DNA from: Eriocheir sinensis
Taxonomy: Eukaryota > Arthropoda > Malacostraca > Decapoda > Varunidae
Direction: 5' to 3'
Length of the DNA: 64,000 nucleotides
NCBI RefSeq assembly: GCF_024679095.1
Contig: NW_026111228.1
Span: forward strand, 186,001 to 250,000
Shown: one piece after another, positions 1-14,716 of the stretch
How positions within the stretch are numbered: position 1 is the first letter of the stretch
How the letters are laid out: each line of letters starts with the position of its first letter
Notes under the pieces: generated by a model
What the model was told of the DNA's origin: nothing
Database searches by the model: none
What the model saw: only the letters and a program-made list of their open reading frames with translations
Translations under genes and position numbers: made by a program

Positions 1-3000
1 TTTGAATGAAAATAGATATAAAAATAAACTTAAAATCAGGCAAATTTATAATGAAATATATATTCAAAATACACATAAAATTATGTAGATTTGTTTCAAA
101 ATATATATACGAATACACATAAAATAACGTAGATTTCTATAGAAATATATATACAAAATACACATGAAATGTTGTAAATACGTATAAAAATATATATACA
201 AAATACACATTAAATAATGTAAATTCGTGTCTAAATAAATAATTAAAATATCAATAAAAGAATGTGTATATGTATGAAAATACATATACAAAATACACAT
301 AAAATAACGTAAATTTGTATAAAACTATATATAAAAATACACAAAAATAGGTTAAATTTGCATGAAAATAAATATACAAAATACACATAAAATTAGGTAA
401 ATTTGTAAAGAAATACATATACAAAATACACATAAAATAATGTAAATTTGAATGAAAATATATAAACAAATACACTTAAATTAACATAAATTTGTATAAA
501 AAATATATAAAAAATATTCATTAAATAATGTAAATATGTATAAAAAATATATATTCAAAACACAAATAGAATAATGTAAAATCGTATTAAAATAAATACA
601 CAGAATGTAAATAAAATAATGTAAATTTGTATGAAAATAAAGATGCAAAATACCCATAAAATAACGCATTTTATAAATATACAAAATACACATGAAAGGA
701 TGTAAATACGTATAAAAATATATATACAAAATACACATTAAATAATGTAAATTCGCGTCAAAATAAGTAAACAAAATGTCAATAAAAGAATGTGTATTTG
801 TATGAAAATAAATATACAAAATACACTTAAGATAACATAAATTTGTATAAAACTATATACAAAAATACACAAAAATAATTAAAATTTGTATGAAAATAAA
901 TATACAAAATACACATAAAATTAGGTAAATTTGTATTGATATACATATACAAAATACACATAAAATACTGTAAATTTGAATGAAAATACATAAACAAATA
1001 CACTTAAAATAACGTAAATTTGTATAAAAAAATATATACAAAACACAAATAGAATAATGTAAAATCGTATCAAAATAAATACACAGAATATTAATAAAAT
1101 AATGTAAATTTGTATGAAAATAAAGAAGCAAAATACCCATAAAATAACGCTTTTTTTTAAATATATATACAAAAATACACACAAAAAATTATTTGTATTA
1201 AAATAAATATACAAAATACACATACAATAAGGTAAATCTGTATTGAAATAGATATGCAAAATACATATAAAACAATGTAAATTTTTTCAAAATATATATT
1301 CGAATACACATAAAATAACGTAGATTTGTATAAAAAAATTATATACAAAATACACGTAAAATGAAGTAAATACGTATAAAAAAAATGTATACAAAATACA
1401 CATAAAATAATGTAAATTCGTATCAAAATAAATAAACAAAATACCAATAAAAGAATGTGTATTTGTATAAATATAAATATACAAAATACACATAAAATAA
1501 CGTAAATTTGTATAAAACTATATACAAAAATACACAGAAGTAATTAAATTCGTATGAAAATAGATATACAAAATACAAATAAAATAAGCTAAATTTGAAT
1601 TGAAATGTATATACAAAATACATAAAATAATGTAAATTTGAATCAAAATATTTATAAAAATAATTATAATAACGTAAATTTGTTTAAAAGTATATAAACA
1701 AAATACATATTAAGTAATGTAAATACGTATAAAAAATATGTACAAAATACACATATAATCATGTAATTCGTATCAAACTAAATAAACAAAAAAGCAATAA
1801 ATTAATGTAAATTTGTATGAGAAAACATATACAAATACATATAAAATAACGCTAATTTCTATAAAAATATATGTCCAAAAATGAACGTAAAATAAATTAA
1901 CTTTGGATAAAAATATATATACAAAACACACATTAAATAATGTAAATGCGTACATAAAATAACCTAAATTTGTATAAAACTATATACAAAAATACACAAA
2001 AATAATTAAAATTTGTATGAAAAGAAATATACAAAATACACATAAAATTAGGTTAATTTCTATTGAAATACATATACAAAATACACATAAAATAATGTAA
2101 ATTTGAAAGAAAATATATAAATAAATACACATATAATAACGTAAATTTGTATGAATTATATATCCAAAATACACATTAAATAATGTAAATATGTATAAAA
2201 AAAAATATATACAAAACACAAATAGAATAATGTAAAATCGTATCAAAATATATACACACAATATTAATAAAATAATGTAAATTTGTATGAAAATTAAGAT
2301 GCAAAATACCTATAAAATAACGCATTTTTTATAAAATTATTGATACCAAAATACACATAAAATATTTGAATTTGTATCAAAATAAATATACAAAATGCAC
2401 ATACAATAAGGTAAATTTGTATTGAAATAGATATGCAAAATACATATAAAATAATGTAAATTTGTTTCAAAATATATATGCGAATACACATAAAATAACG
2501 TAGATTTTTAAAAAAATACATATACAAAATACACATAAAATTAAGTAAATACGTATAAAAAAATGTATACAAAATACACATAAAATAATGTAAATTCGTA
2601 TAAATATAAATAAACAATATAGCAATAAAAGAATGTGTATTTGTATAAATATAAATATACAAAATGCACATAAAATAACGAAAATTTATATAAAACTATA
2701 CATAAAATAAGGCAAATTTCTATAAAAATATATGTACAAAAATGAACATAAAATAAATTTGCTTAAAAATATATATACAAAACACACATTAGATAATGTA
2801 AATGAGTATAAAAATATGTATACAAAATACCTATGAAATAATCTAAATTCGTATCGAATTAAATTAAGAAAATACCAATATAATAATGTAATTTTGGAAG
2901 AAAATATATATACAAAATACACATAAAATAACCTAAATACACATACAAATATACACATAAAATAATTTAAATTTGATTGAAATAAATATACAAAATAAAC

Positions 3001-4567
3001 ATAAAATAAGGAGAATTTGTAATGAAATATATGAAAAAATACACATAAAATAATATAAATTTGTATGAAAATATATATACAAATACACATTAAATAACAT
3101 GAATTTGTATAAAATTTGTATCAAAATATATACGAATACACATAATAAAATAACGTAATTTTTTTTATGAAAATGTATATACAAAAAACACATAAAATAA
3201 TGTAAATTTGTATAAAAATATATAAACAGATACACATAAAATAATGTAAATTTGGATAAAATATATATACAAAATAAACTTTAAATAATGTAAATATGTA
3301 TAAAAAATATATACAAAATACACATAGAATAATGTTAAATCGTATCAAAATAAATAAAGAGAATATCAATAAAATAATGTAAATTTGTATGAAAATAAAG
3401 CTGCAAAATATATATATAATAACGCATATTTGCATAAAAATATATATACAAAAATACATATAAAATAATTAAATTTGTATTAAAATAAATATACAAAATG
3501 CACGTACAATAAAGAAAACTTGTATTGAAATAGATATGCAAAATACACATCAATAATGTAAATTTGTATCAAAATATCTATACGAATACTCATAAAATAG
3601 AGTAAATTTCTATGAAAATATACATACAAAATAGATATACAAAATACACATATAACTAGTTAATTTTGTATTTAAATACATGTACAAGAAACACATAAAA
3701 TAATGTAGATTTGTATGAAATGAAAACAAATACATTTTATATAAAATATATATACAAAATACACATAGAATAATGTAAAATCATACCAAATAAATACACA
3801 GAATATCAATAAAATAAAGTAAATTTGGATGAAAATAAAGATGCAAAATACCCATAAAATAAAGCATATTTTTATAAAAATACATAAACAAAAATACACA
3901 TAGATTAATCAAATTTGTATTAAAATTAATATACAAAATGCACATACAATAATGTAAATTTGTATTGAAAAAATATGCAAAATACACAGAAAACAATGTA
4001 AATTTTATTCAAAATATATATACGAATACACATAAAATAACGTAGATTTCTATAGAAATATATATATAAAATACACTTGAAATAATGTAAATACGTATAA
4101 AAATATATATACAAAATACACATTAAATAATGTTAATTCGTGTCAAATTAAATAAAAAAAATATCATGAAAAGAATGTATATTTGTATGAAAATAGATAT
4201 ACAAAATACACATAAAATAACCTAAATTTGTGTAAAACTATATAAAAAATAAACAAAAATAATTTAAACTTGTATGAAAGTAAATATACAAAAAACATAA
4301 AATTAGGTAAATTTGTATTGAAATACATATACAAAATACACATAAAATAATGTAAATTTGAATGAAATTATATAAACATATAGACTTAAAATAACGTAAA
4401 TTTGTATCAAATATATATACAAAAAAACACATTAAATAATGTAAATATGTATAAAAAAATATATACAAAACACAAATAAAATAATGTAAAATCGTATCAA
4501 AATAAATACAGAAAATATTAATAAAATAATGTAAATTTGTATGAAAATTAAGATTCAAAATAACCAT
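1..4567 (+). repeat. Satellite block 1, A-polarity
   Basis: About 100 units in A-polarity. The order of variants matches the reverse complement of about 25.9-30.4 kb and, in direct orientation, about 48.5-53.0 kb (offset near 48.5 kb). Local markers are a shortened unit near 655-690 followed by ATGAAAGGATG, the sequence AAATTAACTTTGGATAAA near 1,890, and AAAGCTGCAAAATA near 3,398. Positions 3,870-4,566 are repeated at about 5,978-6,675. A TTAA at 4,386-4,389 corresponds to the empty MITE target site. Confidence 0.92.
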
Positions 4568-4661
4568 GTCATGTGTATTCGTATATATATTTTGAAAAAA
4601 ATTTACATTGTTTATATGTATTTTGCATATCTATTTTTGTGTATTCTGTATTTATTTTTGT
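4568..4661 (-). repeat. Satellite block 2, B-polarity (short)
   Basis: A 94-bp reversed segment that ends in border J1 (here ...TTTTTGTTGTACATAG). It and the first part of the next block match 14,865-15,425 in direct orientation, so it looks like a transposed piece of that region rather than a local inversion. Confidence 0.85.
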
Positions 4662-5847
4662 TGTACATAGAATAATGTAAAATCGTATCAAAATAAGTAG
4701 ACAGAATATCAATAAAATAATTTAAATTTGTATGAAAACAAAGATGCAAAATACCCATAAGAAAAAGCATATTTTTTTTTTTAAATACATATACAAAAAT
4801 ACACATAGAATAATTAAATTTGTATTAAAATTAATATACAAAATGCACACATACAATAAGGTAAATTTGTATTGAAAAAAAACGTAAATTACAAATAAAA
4901 CATTGTAAATTTGTTTCAAAATATATATAGGAATACACATACAATAACGTAGATTTCTATAGAAATATATATACAAAATACACATGAAATTATATAAATA
5001 CGTATAAAAATATATATATAAAATACATATTAAGTAATGTAAATTCGTGTCAAAATAAATAAACAAAATATCATGAAAAGAATGTGTATTTGTATGAAAA
5101 TAAATAATAGATAATAAATTTGTATGAAAAATACATATAAATTGAGTTTGTATGAAAATAGATATTCAAAATACACATAAAACTAGGAAATTTCTTTTGA
5201 AATATATATACAAAATACCCATAAAATATTGTAAATTTGTGTTAGAATATATAAAGAAATACACATAAAATAACGTAAATTTGTTTGAAAAATATATACA
5301 AAATACACATAGAATAATGTCAAATCGTATCAAAATGAATGAGCAGAATATCAATAAAATAACGTAAATTTGTATGAAAATAAAGATGCAAAATACCCAT
5401 AAAATAAAGCATATTTTTATAAAAATACATATACAAAAATACACATAGAATAATTAAATTTGTATTTAAATTAATATACAAAATGCATATACAATAAGGT
5501 AAATTTGTATTAAAAAAATATGCAAAATACACATAAAAGTGTAAATTTGTTTAAAAAATCTATATACGAATACACATCATATAACGTAGATTTCTATAGA
5601 AATATACATACAAAATACACATGAAATGATGTAAATACGTATAAAAATATATATACAAAATACACATTAAATAATTTAAATTCTCGTAAAAATAAATAAG
5701 CAAAATATCAATAAAAGAATGTGTATTTGTATGAAAATAGATATACAAAATACTCATAAAATAACCTAAGTTTGTATGAAACTATATACAAAAATACACA
5801 AAAATAACTTAAATTTGTATGAAAATAAATATACAAAATACACAAAA
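4662..5847 (+). repeat. Satellite block 3, A-polarity, patchwork
   Basis: A-polarity units whose best relatives change along the block. Positions 4,662-5,130 resemble 14,960-15,425, sharing the odd string AATAATAGATAATAAATTTG. About 5,140-5,500 resembles 12,670-13,050, sharing GAATGAGCAGAATATC. About 5,520-5,847 resembles 18,740-19,170 without its microsatellite. The block therefore seems to be assembled from several source segments. Confidence 0.85.
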
Positions 5848-5975
5848 TTATTTTGCATATCTATTTTATACAAATGTACGTTATTTTATGTGAATTTGTT
5901 TTCATTTCATACAAATTTACATTATTTTATGTGTATTTTGTACATGTATTTAAATACAAATTTAACTAATTACAT
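5848..5975 (-). repeat. Satellite block 4, B-polarity (short)
   Basis: A 128-bp reversed segment holding TTTGCATATCTATTTTATAC and TTTTCATTTCATACAAATTT. It resembles about 63,500-63,620 and 23,290-23,400. It forms the right end of the patchwork that begins at 4,568. Confidence 0.85.
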
Positions 5976-7072
5976 ATTTTTAAAAAAATACATATACAAA
6001 AATACACATAGATTAATCAAATTTGTATTAAAATTAATATACAAAATGCACATACAATAAGGTAAATTTGCATTGAAAAAATATGCAAAATACACATAAA
6101 ACAATGTATATTTGTTTCAAAATATATATTCGAATACACATAAAATAACGCAGATTTCTATTGAGATATATATACAAAATACACTTGAAATAATGTAAAT
6201 ACGTATACAAATATATATACAAAATACACATTAAATAATGTTAATTCGTGTCAAAATTAATAAACAAAATATCATGAAAAGAATGTGTATTTGTATGAAA
6301 ATATATTTACTAAATACACATAAAATAACCTAAATTTGTATAAAACTATATACAAAAATACACAAAAATAATTTAAACTTGTATGGAAATAAATATACAA
6401 AAAACATATAAAAAATAGGTAAATTTGTATTGAAATACATATACAAAATACACATAAAATAATGTAAATTTGAATGAAAATATATAAACATATAGACTTA
6501 AAATAACAAAAATTTGTATCAAATATATATACAAAAAAAAAACATTAAATAATGTAAATATGTATAAAAAATATATATACAAAACACAAATAAAATAATG
6601 TAAAATCGTATCAAAATAAATAGAGAAAATATTAATAAAATAATGTAAATTTGTATGAAAATTAAGATGCAAAATACCCATAAAATAACGCATTCTTTAT
6701 AAAAATATATATACGAAAAAACATAAAATATTTGATTTTGTATTAAAATAAATAGATATACAAAATACACATAAAATAAGCTAAATTTGAATTGAAATAT
6801 ATATACAAAATACATAAAATAATGTAAATTTGTATCAAAATACCTATACAAATACACATATAATAACGTAAATTTGTATAAAAATATATAAACAAAATAC
6901 ACATTAAATAATGTAAATACGTATAAAAAAAATGTAAAAAATACACAAATAATCATGTAATTCGTATCAAAACAAATAGACAGAATACCAATAAAATAAT
7001 GTAAATTTCTATGAGAAAACATATACAAAATACACATAAATAACGCAAATATCAATAAAAATATATATAATA
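5976..7072 (+). repeat. Satellite block 5, A-polarity
   Basis: Positions 5,978-6,675 repeat 3,870-4,566 with an offset of about 2,110 bp. The rest runs into border J7 and matches about 52.34-53.40 kb directly. An empty MITE-type target, TTAA at 6,498-6,501 after ATATAGAC, is present. Confidence 0.9.
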
Positions 7073-8991
7073 TAATATATTTTTATACATATTTAAAATA
7101 TTTAATGTATATTTTGAATATATATATTTTATCCAAATTTACGTGATTTTATATGTATTTGTTTATATATTTTCAAGCAAATTTACATTATTTTATGTGA
7201 GTTTTGTATATGTATTTCAATACAAATTTGCCTAACTTTAGGAGTATTTTGCATATCTATTTTCAAACAAATTTAAATTATTTTTGTGTATTTTTGTATA
7301 TATTTTTATACAAATTTTAGTTATTTTATTTGTTTCTTGTATATATATTTTCCTACAAATATACATTCTTTTATTGGAATTTTGTGTATTTAATTTTTTA
7401 CGAATTTACATTATTTGATATGTATTTTGTATATATATTTTTCTACGTATTTAAACTATTTTATGTGTATTTAATATATACATTTTCATAAAAATTTACG
7501 TTATTTTATTGTGTGTATTCGTATATATTTTGAAACATTTTATACAAATTCATGTTATTTTATGTGTATTTGTATATATATTTTCATACAAATTTATATT
7601 TTATATGTATTCTTACATATATTTTATTACAAATTAACCTTATTTTATGTTTATTTTGTATATTTATTTCATTCAATTTTAAATTATTTAAAGTGTATAT
7701 TTGTATTTGTATTTTGGCTATTTTATGTGTGTTTTCTATATATATTTTCATCAAAATTACATTATTTTATTGTTATTTTCTTAATTTAACTCGATACGAA
7801 TTTAGATTATTTCATAGGTATTTTGTATACATATTTTTATACTCATTTACATTATCTAATGTGTGTTTTGTATATATTTTTTTTATGCAAACTAATTTTA
7901 TGTCCATTTTTGTACATATATTTTTATAGAAACTTAAAACGTTATTTTATGTGTATTTTGTATATGTTTTCTCATACAAATTTACATTATTTAATTAGTT
8001 TTTTGTTTATTTATTTTGATACGAATGACTTGATTATTGGTGTATTTTGTAGATATTTTTTATACGTATTTACATTACTTAATATGTATTTTGTTTATAT
8101 ATTTTTTTTACAAATTTACGTTAGTATATGTGTATTTGTTAAAAATATTTTGAAACGAATTTACTTTATTTTATGTATTTTGATTATATAATTCAATTCA
8201 AATTTAGCTTATTTTGTGTGTATTTTGTATATCTATTTTCATGCAAATTTAATTACTTCTGTGTATTTTTGTATATAGATTTATACAAATTTACGTTATT
8301 TTATATGCATTTTGTATATTTATATTTATACAAATACACATTCTCTTATTGGTATTTTGTTTATTTATATTTATACGAATTTACATAATTTTATGTGTAT
8401 TTTGTATACATTTTTGATTCGTATTTACTTAATTTTATTTGTATTTTGTATATATATATTTATAGAAATCTACGTTATTTTATGTGTATTCGTATATATA
8501 TTTTGAAACAAATTTACATTGTTTTATATGTTTTTTGCATATCTATTTCAATACAAATTTACCTTATTGTATGTGCATTTTGTATATTTATTTTAATACA
8601 AATTCAAATATTTTATGTGTATTTTGGTATATATAATTTTATAAATAATGCGTTATTTTATAGGTATTTTGCATCTTAGTTTTCATACAAATGTACATTA
8701 TTTTTTTAATATTCTGTGTATATATTTTGATACGATTTTATATTATACTATTTGTGTTTTGTATATATTTTTTTATACATATTTTCATTATTTAATGTGT
8801 TTTTTTTATATATATATTTTATACAAATTAACGTCATTTTAAGTGTATTTGTTTATATAATTTCATTCATATTTACATTATTTTAAGTGTATTTTGTATA
8901 TGTATTTCAATACAAATTTACCTAATTTTATGTGTATTTTGTATATTTTTTTTCATACAAATTTAAATTATTTTGTGTTTTTTTGTATATA
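7073..8991 (-). repeat. Satellite block 6, B-polarity, J7 to J2
   Basis: Begins at J7 (TATAATATAATATATTTTTA near 7,070) and ends at J2 near 8,992. It is the reverse complement of about 23.67-25.55 kb, with position sums of about 32,620-32,660. Its first part also matches 53.41-54.2 kb directly. A unit with TTATCTAATGTGTGTTTTGT occurs near 7,853. Confidence 0.9.
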
Positions 8992-10764
8992 CATATAGAG
9001 TAAATTTCTATGAAAATATATATTCAAAATACATATAAAATTATGTAAATAAGTATAAAAATAAATATATCAAATACACCTAAAAAAATGAAAATTCGTT
9101 TCAAAATAAATAAACAAAACTCCGATAAAAGAACGTATATTTGTAGGAAAATAAATATACAAAATACACATAAAATTACGAAAATTTGAATAAAAATACA
9201 TACAAAAAAACAAAAAAATAAATTTAAATTTGTATGAAAATAGATATACAAAATACACATGTAATTAGTTAAATTTGTATTTAAATACATGTTCAAAAAA
9301 CATATAAAATAATGTAAATTTGTATGAAATAAAAACAAATTCACATAAAATAACGTACATTTGTATAAAATAGATATACAAAATATACATAGAATAATGT
9401 AAAATCGTATCAAAATAAATACACAGAATATCAATAAAATAATGTAATTTTGTATGAAAATAAAGATGCAAAATACCCATAAAATAAAGCATATTTTTTT
9501 AAAAATACATATACAAGAATTCACATAGAATAATTAAATTTGTATTAAAATTGATATACAAAATGCACGTACAATAAGGAAAATTTGTATTGAAAAAATA
9601 TACAAAATGCACATAAAACAATGTATATTTGTTTCAAAATATATATACGAATACACATAAAATAACGTATATTTCTATAGAAATATATATAAAAAATACA
9701 CATGAAATGACGTAAATACGTATAAAAATATATATACACAATACACATTAAATAATGTAAATTCGCATCAAAATAAATAAACAAAATATTAATAAAAGAA
9801 TGTGTATTTGTATGAAAACAGATATACAAAATACACATAAAATATTGTAAATTTGTATAAAACTCTATTAAAAAAATACACAAAAATAATTAAAATTTGT
9901 ATAAAAATATATATACAAAATACACATAAAACTAGTTAAATTTCTATTGAAATACATATACAAAATACACATAAAATAATGTAAATTTGAATGAAAATAT
10001 ATAAACAAATACACTTAAAATAACGTAAATTTGTATGAAATATATATAGAAAATACACATTAAATTTTGTAAATATGTATAAAAAAATATATACAAAACA
10101 CAAATAGAATAATGTAAAATAGTATCAAAATAAATACACAGAATATTAATAAAATAATGTAAATTTGTATGAAAATAAAGATGCAAAATACCCATAAAAC
10201 AACGCATTTTTTATGAAAATATATATACCAAAATACACATAAAATATTTAAATTTGTATTACAATAAATATACAAAATGCACATACAATAAGGTAAATTT
10301 GAATTGAAATAGATATGCAAAATACACATAAAACAATGTAAATTTGTTTCAAAATATAAATACGAATACTCATAAAATACACATAAAATGAAGTAAATAC
10401 GTAAAAGAAAATGTATACAAAATACACATAAAATAATGTAAACTCGTATCAAAATAAATAAACTAAATGACAATAAAAGAATGTTTACTTGTATAAATAT
10501 AAATATACAAAATACACATAAAATAACGTAAAATTGTATAAAACTATATACAAAAATAAACAAAAATAATTAAATTTGTATGAAAAGGGATATACAAAAG
10601 ACACATAAAATAAGCTAAATTTGAATTGAAATAAATATAGAAAATACATAAAATAATGTAAATTTGTATCAAAATATATATTCAAATACACATATATTAA
10701 AATTAATATACAAAATGCGTATATAATAAGGTAAATTTGTATTGAAAAAATATGCAACATACAC
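8992..10764 (+). repeat. Satellite block 7, A-polarity, J2 to J3
   Basis: Runs from J2 to J3. The rare string GATAAAAGAACGTATATTTG at 9,124 recurs at 30,689 and 33,338, in a modified form at 35,285, and reverse-complemented near 23,530 and 63,749. The block repeats 30,557-32,300 directly (offset about 21.5 kb) and pairs as an inverted copy with 62,088-63,890. Confidence 0.9.
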
Positions 10765-11995
10765 GTTTACTCATACAAATTTATATTATTTATTGTGTAT
10801 TTTGTTTATATATTTTCATACAAATTTACCTTATTATATGAGTATTTTGCACATATTTTCTTATACGTATTTACATTATTTAATGTGTATTTTGTTTATA
10901 TATTTTCATACAAATTTACGTTATTATATGTGTATTTGTATAAATATTTTGATAAAAATTTACTTTATTTCATGTATTTTGTATATATATTTCAATTCAA
11001 ATTTAGCTTATTTTGTGTGTATTTTGTATATATTTTCATACAAATTTAATTACTTGTGTATTTTGTATATAGTTTTATATAAATGTACGTTATTTTATGT
11101 GTATTTTGTATATTTATATTTGTACAAATACACATTCTTTATTGCTATTTTGTTTATTTATTTTGATACGAGTTTACATTATTTATGTGTATTTTGTATA
11201 CGTATTTACTTATTTTATGTGTATTTTGTATATATTTTATAGAAATCTACGTTATTATATGTGTATTCGTATATATTTTGAAACAAATTACATTGTTTTT
11301 GTATTTGCATATCTATTTCAATACAAATTTACCTTATTGTATGTGTTTTTGTATATTTATTTTTATAAATTAATTTTTTGATGTGTATTTTGGTATATAT
11401 ATTTTTATAAATGAAAAATGCGTTATTTTATGAGTATTTTGCTTCTTTATTTTCATACAAATTTACATTATTTTATTAATATTCTGTGTATTTATTTTGA
11501 TACGATTTTACATTATTCTCTTTGTTTTTTGTACATATTTTTTTATACAAATTTACGTTATTTTAAGTGTATTTATTTATGTATTTTCATTCAAATTTAC
11601 ATTATTTTATGTGTATTTTGTGTATGTATTTCAAAACAAATTTACCTAATTTTATGTGTATTTTGTATTTTTATTTTAATACAAATTTAAAATATTTTTG
11701 TGTATTTTTGTATATAGTTTGATACAAATTTAGGTTATTTTATGTGTATTTTGTATATCTATTTTCATACAAATACACATTCTTTTATTGATATTTTGTT
11801 TATTTATTTTGACGCGAATTTTATGTGAATTTGTTTTCATTTCATACAAATTTACATTATTTTATGTGTATTTTGTACATGTATTTAAATACAAATTTAA
11901 CTAATTATATGTGTATTTTGTATATCTATTTTCATACAAATTGAAATTTATTTTTTTGTTTTTTTGTATATATTTTTATTCAAATTTTCGTAATC
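10765..11995 (-). repeat. Satellite block 8, B-polarity, J3 to J4
   Basis: Inverted partner of 60,953-62,087. Both share a deletion scar, GACGCGAATTTTATGTG at 11,811-11,827, with its reverse complement near 61,117-61,133. Many units between about 11,000 and 11,400 have lost 1-3 bases compared with related copies. Confidence 0.9.
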
Positions 11996-13065
11996 TTATA
12001 AAAATACATATACCAAAATACACATAAAATATTTAAATTTGCATTGAAATAAATATACAAAATGCACATACAATAAGGTAAATTTGTATTGAAAGAGATA
12101 TGCAAAAATACATATAAAACAATGTAAATTTGTTTCAAAATATATATATACGAATACAAATAAAAAAACGTAGATTTCTATAAAAATATATATACAAAAT
12201 ACACTTAAAATTAAGTAAATATGTATAAAAAATGTATACAAAATACACATAAAATAATGTAAATTCGAATTAAAATAAATAAACAAAATACCAATAAAAG
12301 AATGAGTGTTTCGATAAATATAAATATACAAAATACACATACAAAATAAACATAATATAAGGTAGATTTGTAAAAAAAATATATGTACAAAATACACATA
12401 AAATAATGTAAATTTATATAAAAATATATATACAAATACACATAAAATACCATGAATTTGTATAAAAATATATATTCAAAATAAATATTAAATAATGTAA
12501 AAGCGTATAAAAATATATATACAAAGTACATATAAAATAATGTAAATTCGTATCAATATAAATCAACAAAACACCAATAAAATAATATATATTTGAATGA
12601 AAATAAATTTACAAAATACACATAACATTACTAAAATTTGTATTAAAATATATACAAAAATACATAGAAATAATTTGAGTTTGTATGAAAATAGATATAC
12701 AAAATACACATAAAACTAGGTAAATTTCTTTTGAAATGTATATACAAAATACCCATAAAATATTGTAAATTTGTGTCAAAATATATAAACAAATACACAT
12801 AAAATAAAGTAAATTTGAATGAAAAATATATACAAAATACACATAGAATAATGTCAATTCGTATCAAAATGAATGAGCAGAATATCAATAAAATAATGTA
12901 AATTTGTATGAAAATAGAGATGCAAAATACCCAAAAAATAAAGCATATGTTTATAAAAATACAGATACAAAAATATACATCGATTAATTAAATTTGTATT
13001 AAAATTAATATACAAAATGCGTATATAATAAGGTAAATATGTATTGAAAAATATGCAACATACAC
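11996..13065 (+). repeat. Satellite block 9, A-polarity, J4 to J3
   Basis: Starts at J4 (complement of TTTTATAAGATTACGAAAAT) and ends at J3. The partner 60,313-60,952 lacks the equivalent of about 12,520-12,955. The last 268 bp belong to the first copy of a 366-bp tandem duplication. Confidence 0.88.
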
Positions 13066-13160
13066 GTTTACTCATACAAATTTATATTATTTTATTGGTA
13101 TTTTGTTTATTTATTTTGTTACGGATTACATGATTATATGTGTATTTTGTACATATTTTT
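13066..13160 (-). repeat. Satellite block 10, B-polarity (short)
   Basis: A 95-bp block from J3 to the seam of the 366-bp duplication near 13,161, where ...ACATATTTTT meets AAACATAAAATAACG. Confidence 0.85.
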
Positions 13161-13432
13161 AAACATAAAATAACGTAAATTTGTATGAAAAATATATACA
13201 AAATACACATAGAATAATGTCAAATCGTATCAAAATGAATGAGCAGAATATCAATAAAATAATGTAAATTTGTATGAAAATAAAGATGCAAAATACCCAA
13301 AAAATAAAGCATATGTTTATAAAAATACAGATACAAAAATACACATCGAATAATTAAATTTGTATTAAAATTAATATACAAAATGCGTATATAATAAGGT
13401 AAATTTGTATTGAAAAAATATGCAACATACAC
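13161..13432 (+). repeat. Satellite block 11, A-polarity (short)
   Basis: Second copy of the A-polarity part of the 366-bp duplication. It ends at a second J3 (GCAACATACACGTTTACTCA at 13,422-13,441). Confidence 0.85.
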
Positions 13433-14626
13433 GTTTACTCATACAAATTTATATTATTTTATTGGTATTTTGTTTATTTATTTTGATACGAATTATATGA
13501 TTATATGTGTATTTTGTATAAATTTTTTCATACGTATTTACATTATTTAATGTGTATTTTGTTTATATATTTTCATACAAATTTACGTTATTATATGTGT
13601 ATATGTATAAATATTTTGATACAAATTTACTTTATTTCATGTATTTTGTATATATATTTCAATTCAAATTTAGCTTATTTCGTGTGTATTTTGTATATAT
13701 TTTCATACAAACTTAATTACTTCTGTGTATTTTTGTTTATAGTTTTATATAAATTTACGTTATTTTATGTGTATTTTGTATATTTATATTCATACAAATA
13801 CACATTCTTTTATTGGTATTTTGTTTATTTATTTTGATACGAATTTACATTATTTTATGTGTATTTTGTATACATTTTTTTTATACGTATTTACTTCATT
13901 TTGTGTATTTTGTATATATATTTTTATAGAAATCTACCTTATTTTATGTGTATTCGTATATATATTTTCAAACAAAATTACATTGTTTTATATGTATTTT
14001 GCATACGTATTTCAATACAAATTTACCTTATTGTATGTGTTTTTTATATATTTATTTTAATACAAATTTAATATTTTGATGTGTATTTTGGTATATATAT
14101 TTTTATAAATAAAAAAAATGCGTTATTTTATGGGTATTTTGCTTCTTTATTTTCATACATATTTACATTATTTTATTAATATTCTGTGTATTAAATTTGA
14201 TACGATTTTACATTATTCTATTTGTGTTTTGTACATATTTTTTATACAAATTTACGTTATTTTAAGTGTATTTGTTTATGTATTTTCATTCAAATTTACA
14301 TTATTTTATGTGTATTTTGTGTATGTATTTCAATACAAATTTACCTAATTTTATGTGTATTTTGTATATTTATTTTCATACAAATTTAAAATATTTTTGT
14401 GTATTTTTGTATATAGTTTGATACAAATTTAGGTTATTTCATGTGTATTTTGTATATCTATTTTCATACAAATACACATTCTTTTACTGATATTTTGTTT
14501 ATTTATTTTGACGCGAATTTACATTATTTAATGTGTATTTTGTATATATATTTTTATACGTATTTACATCATTTCATGTGTATTTTGTAAAGTTTTAAAC
14601 AAATTTATATTATTTAATGTTTATTT

Positions 14627-14716
<90 letters not shown>

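Larger units (their letters stand above)
12798..13529 (+). repeat. Tandem duplication of 366 bp spanning a polarity switch
   Basis: Positions 12,798-13,163 and 13,164-13,529 are near-identical direct copies. Markers keep the offset: GAATGAGCAG lies at 12,871 and 13,237, and ACACGTTTACTC at 13,062 and 13,429. Each copy carries the J3 polarity switch, so the duplication creates the extra short blocks 10 and 11. The related region at 60.3 kb has only one J3. Confidence 0.88.

Noticed and set aside
6519..7055. Long minus-strand reading frames in A-polarity blocks, here 178 codons, taken as possible proteins
   Set aside because: They are translations of the satellite. All three frames of the T-rich strand are open, the peptides repeat every 15 residues and consist mostly of Y, F, I, C and L. 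The coding strand changes with block polarity.
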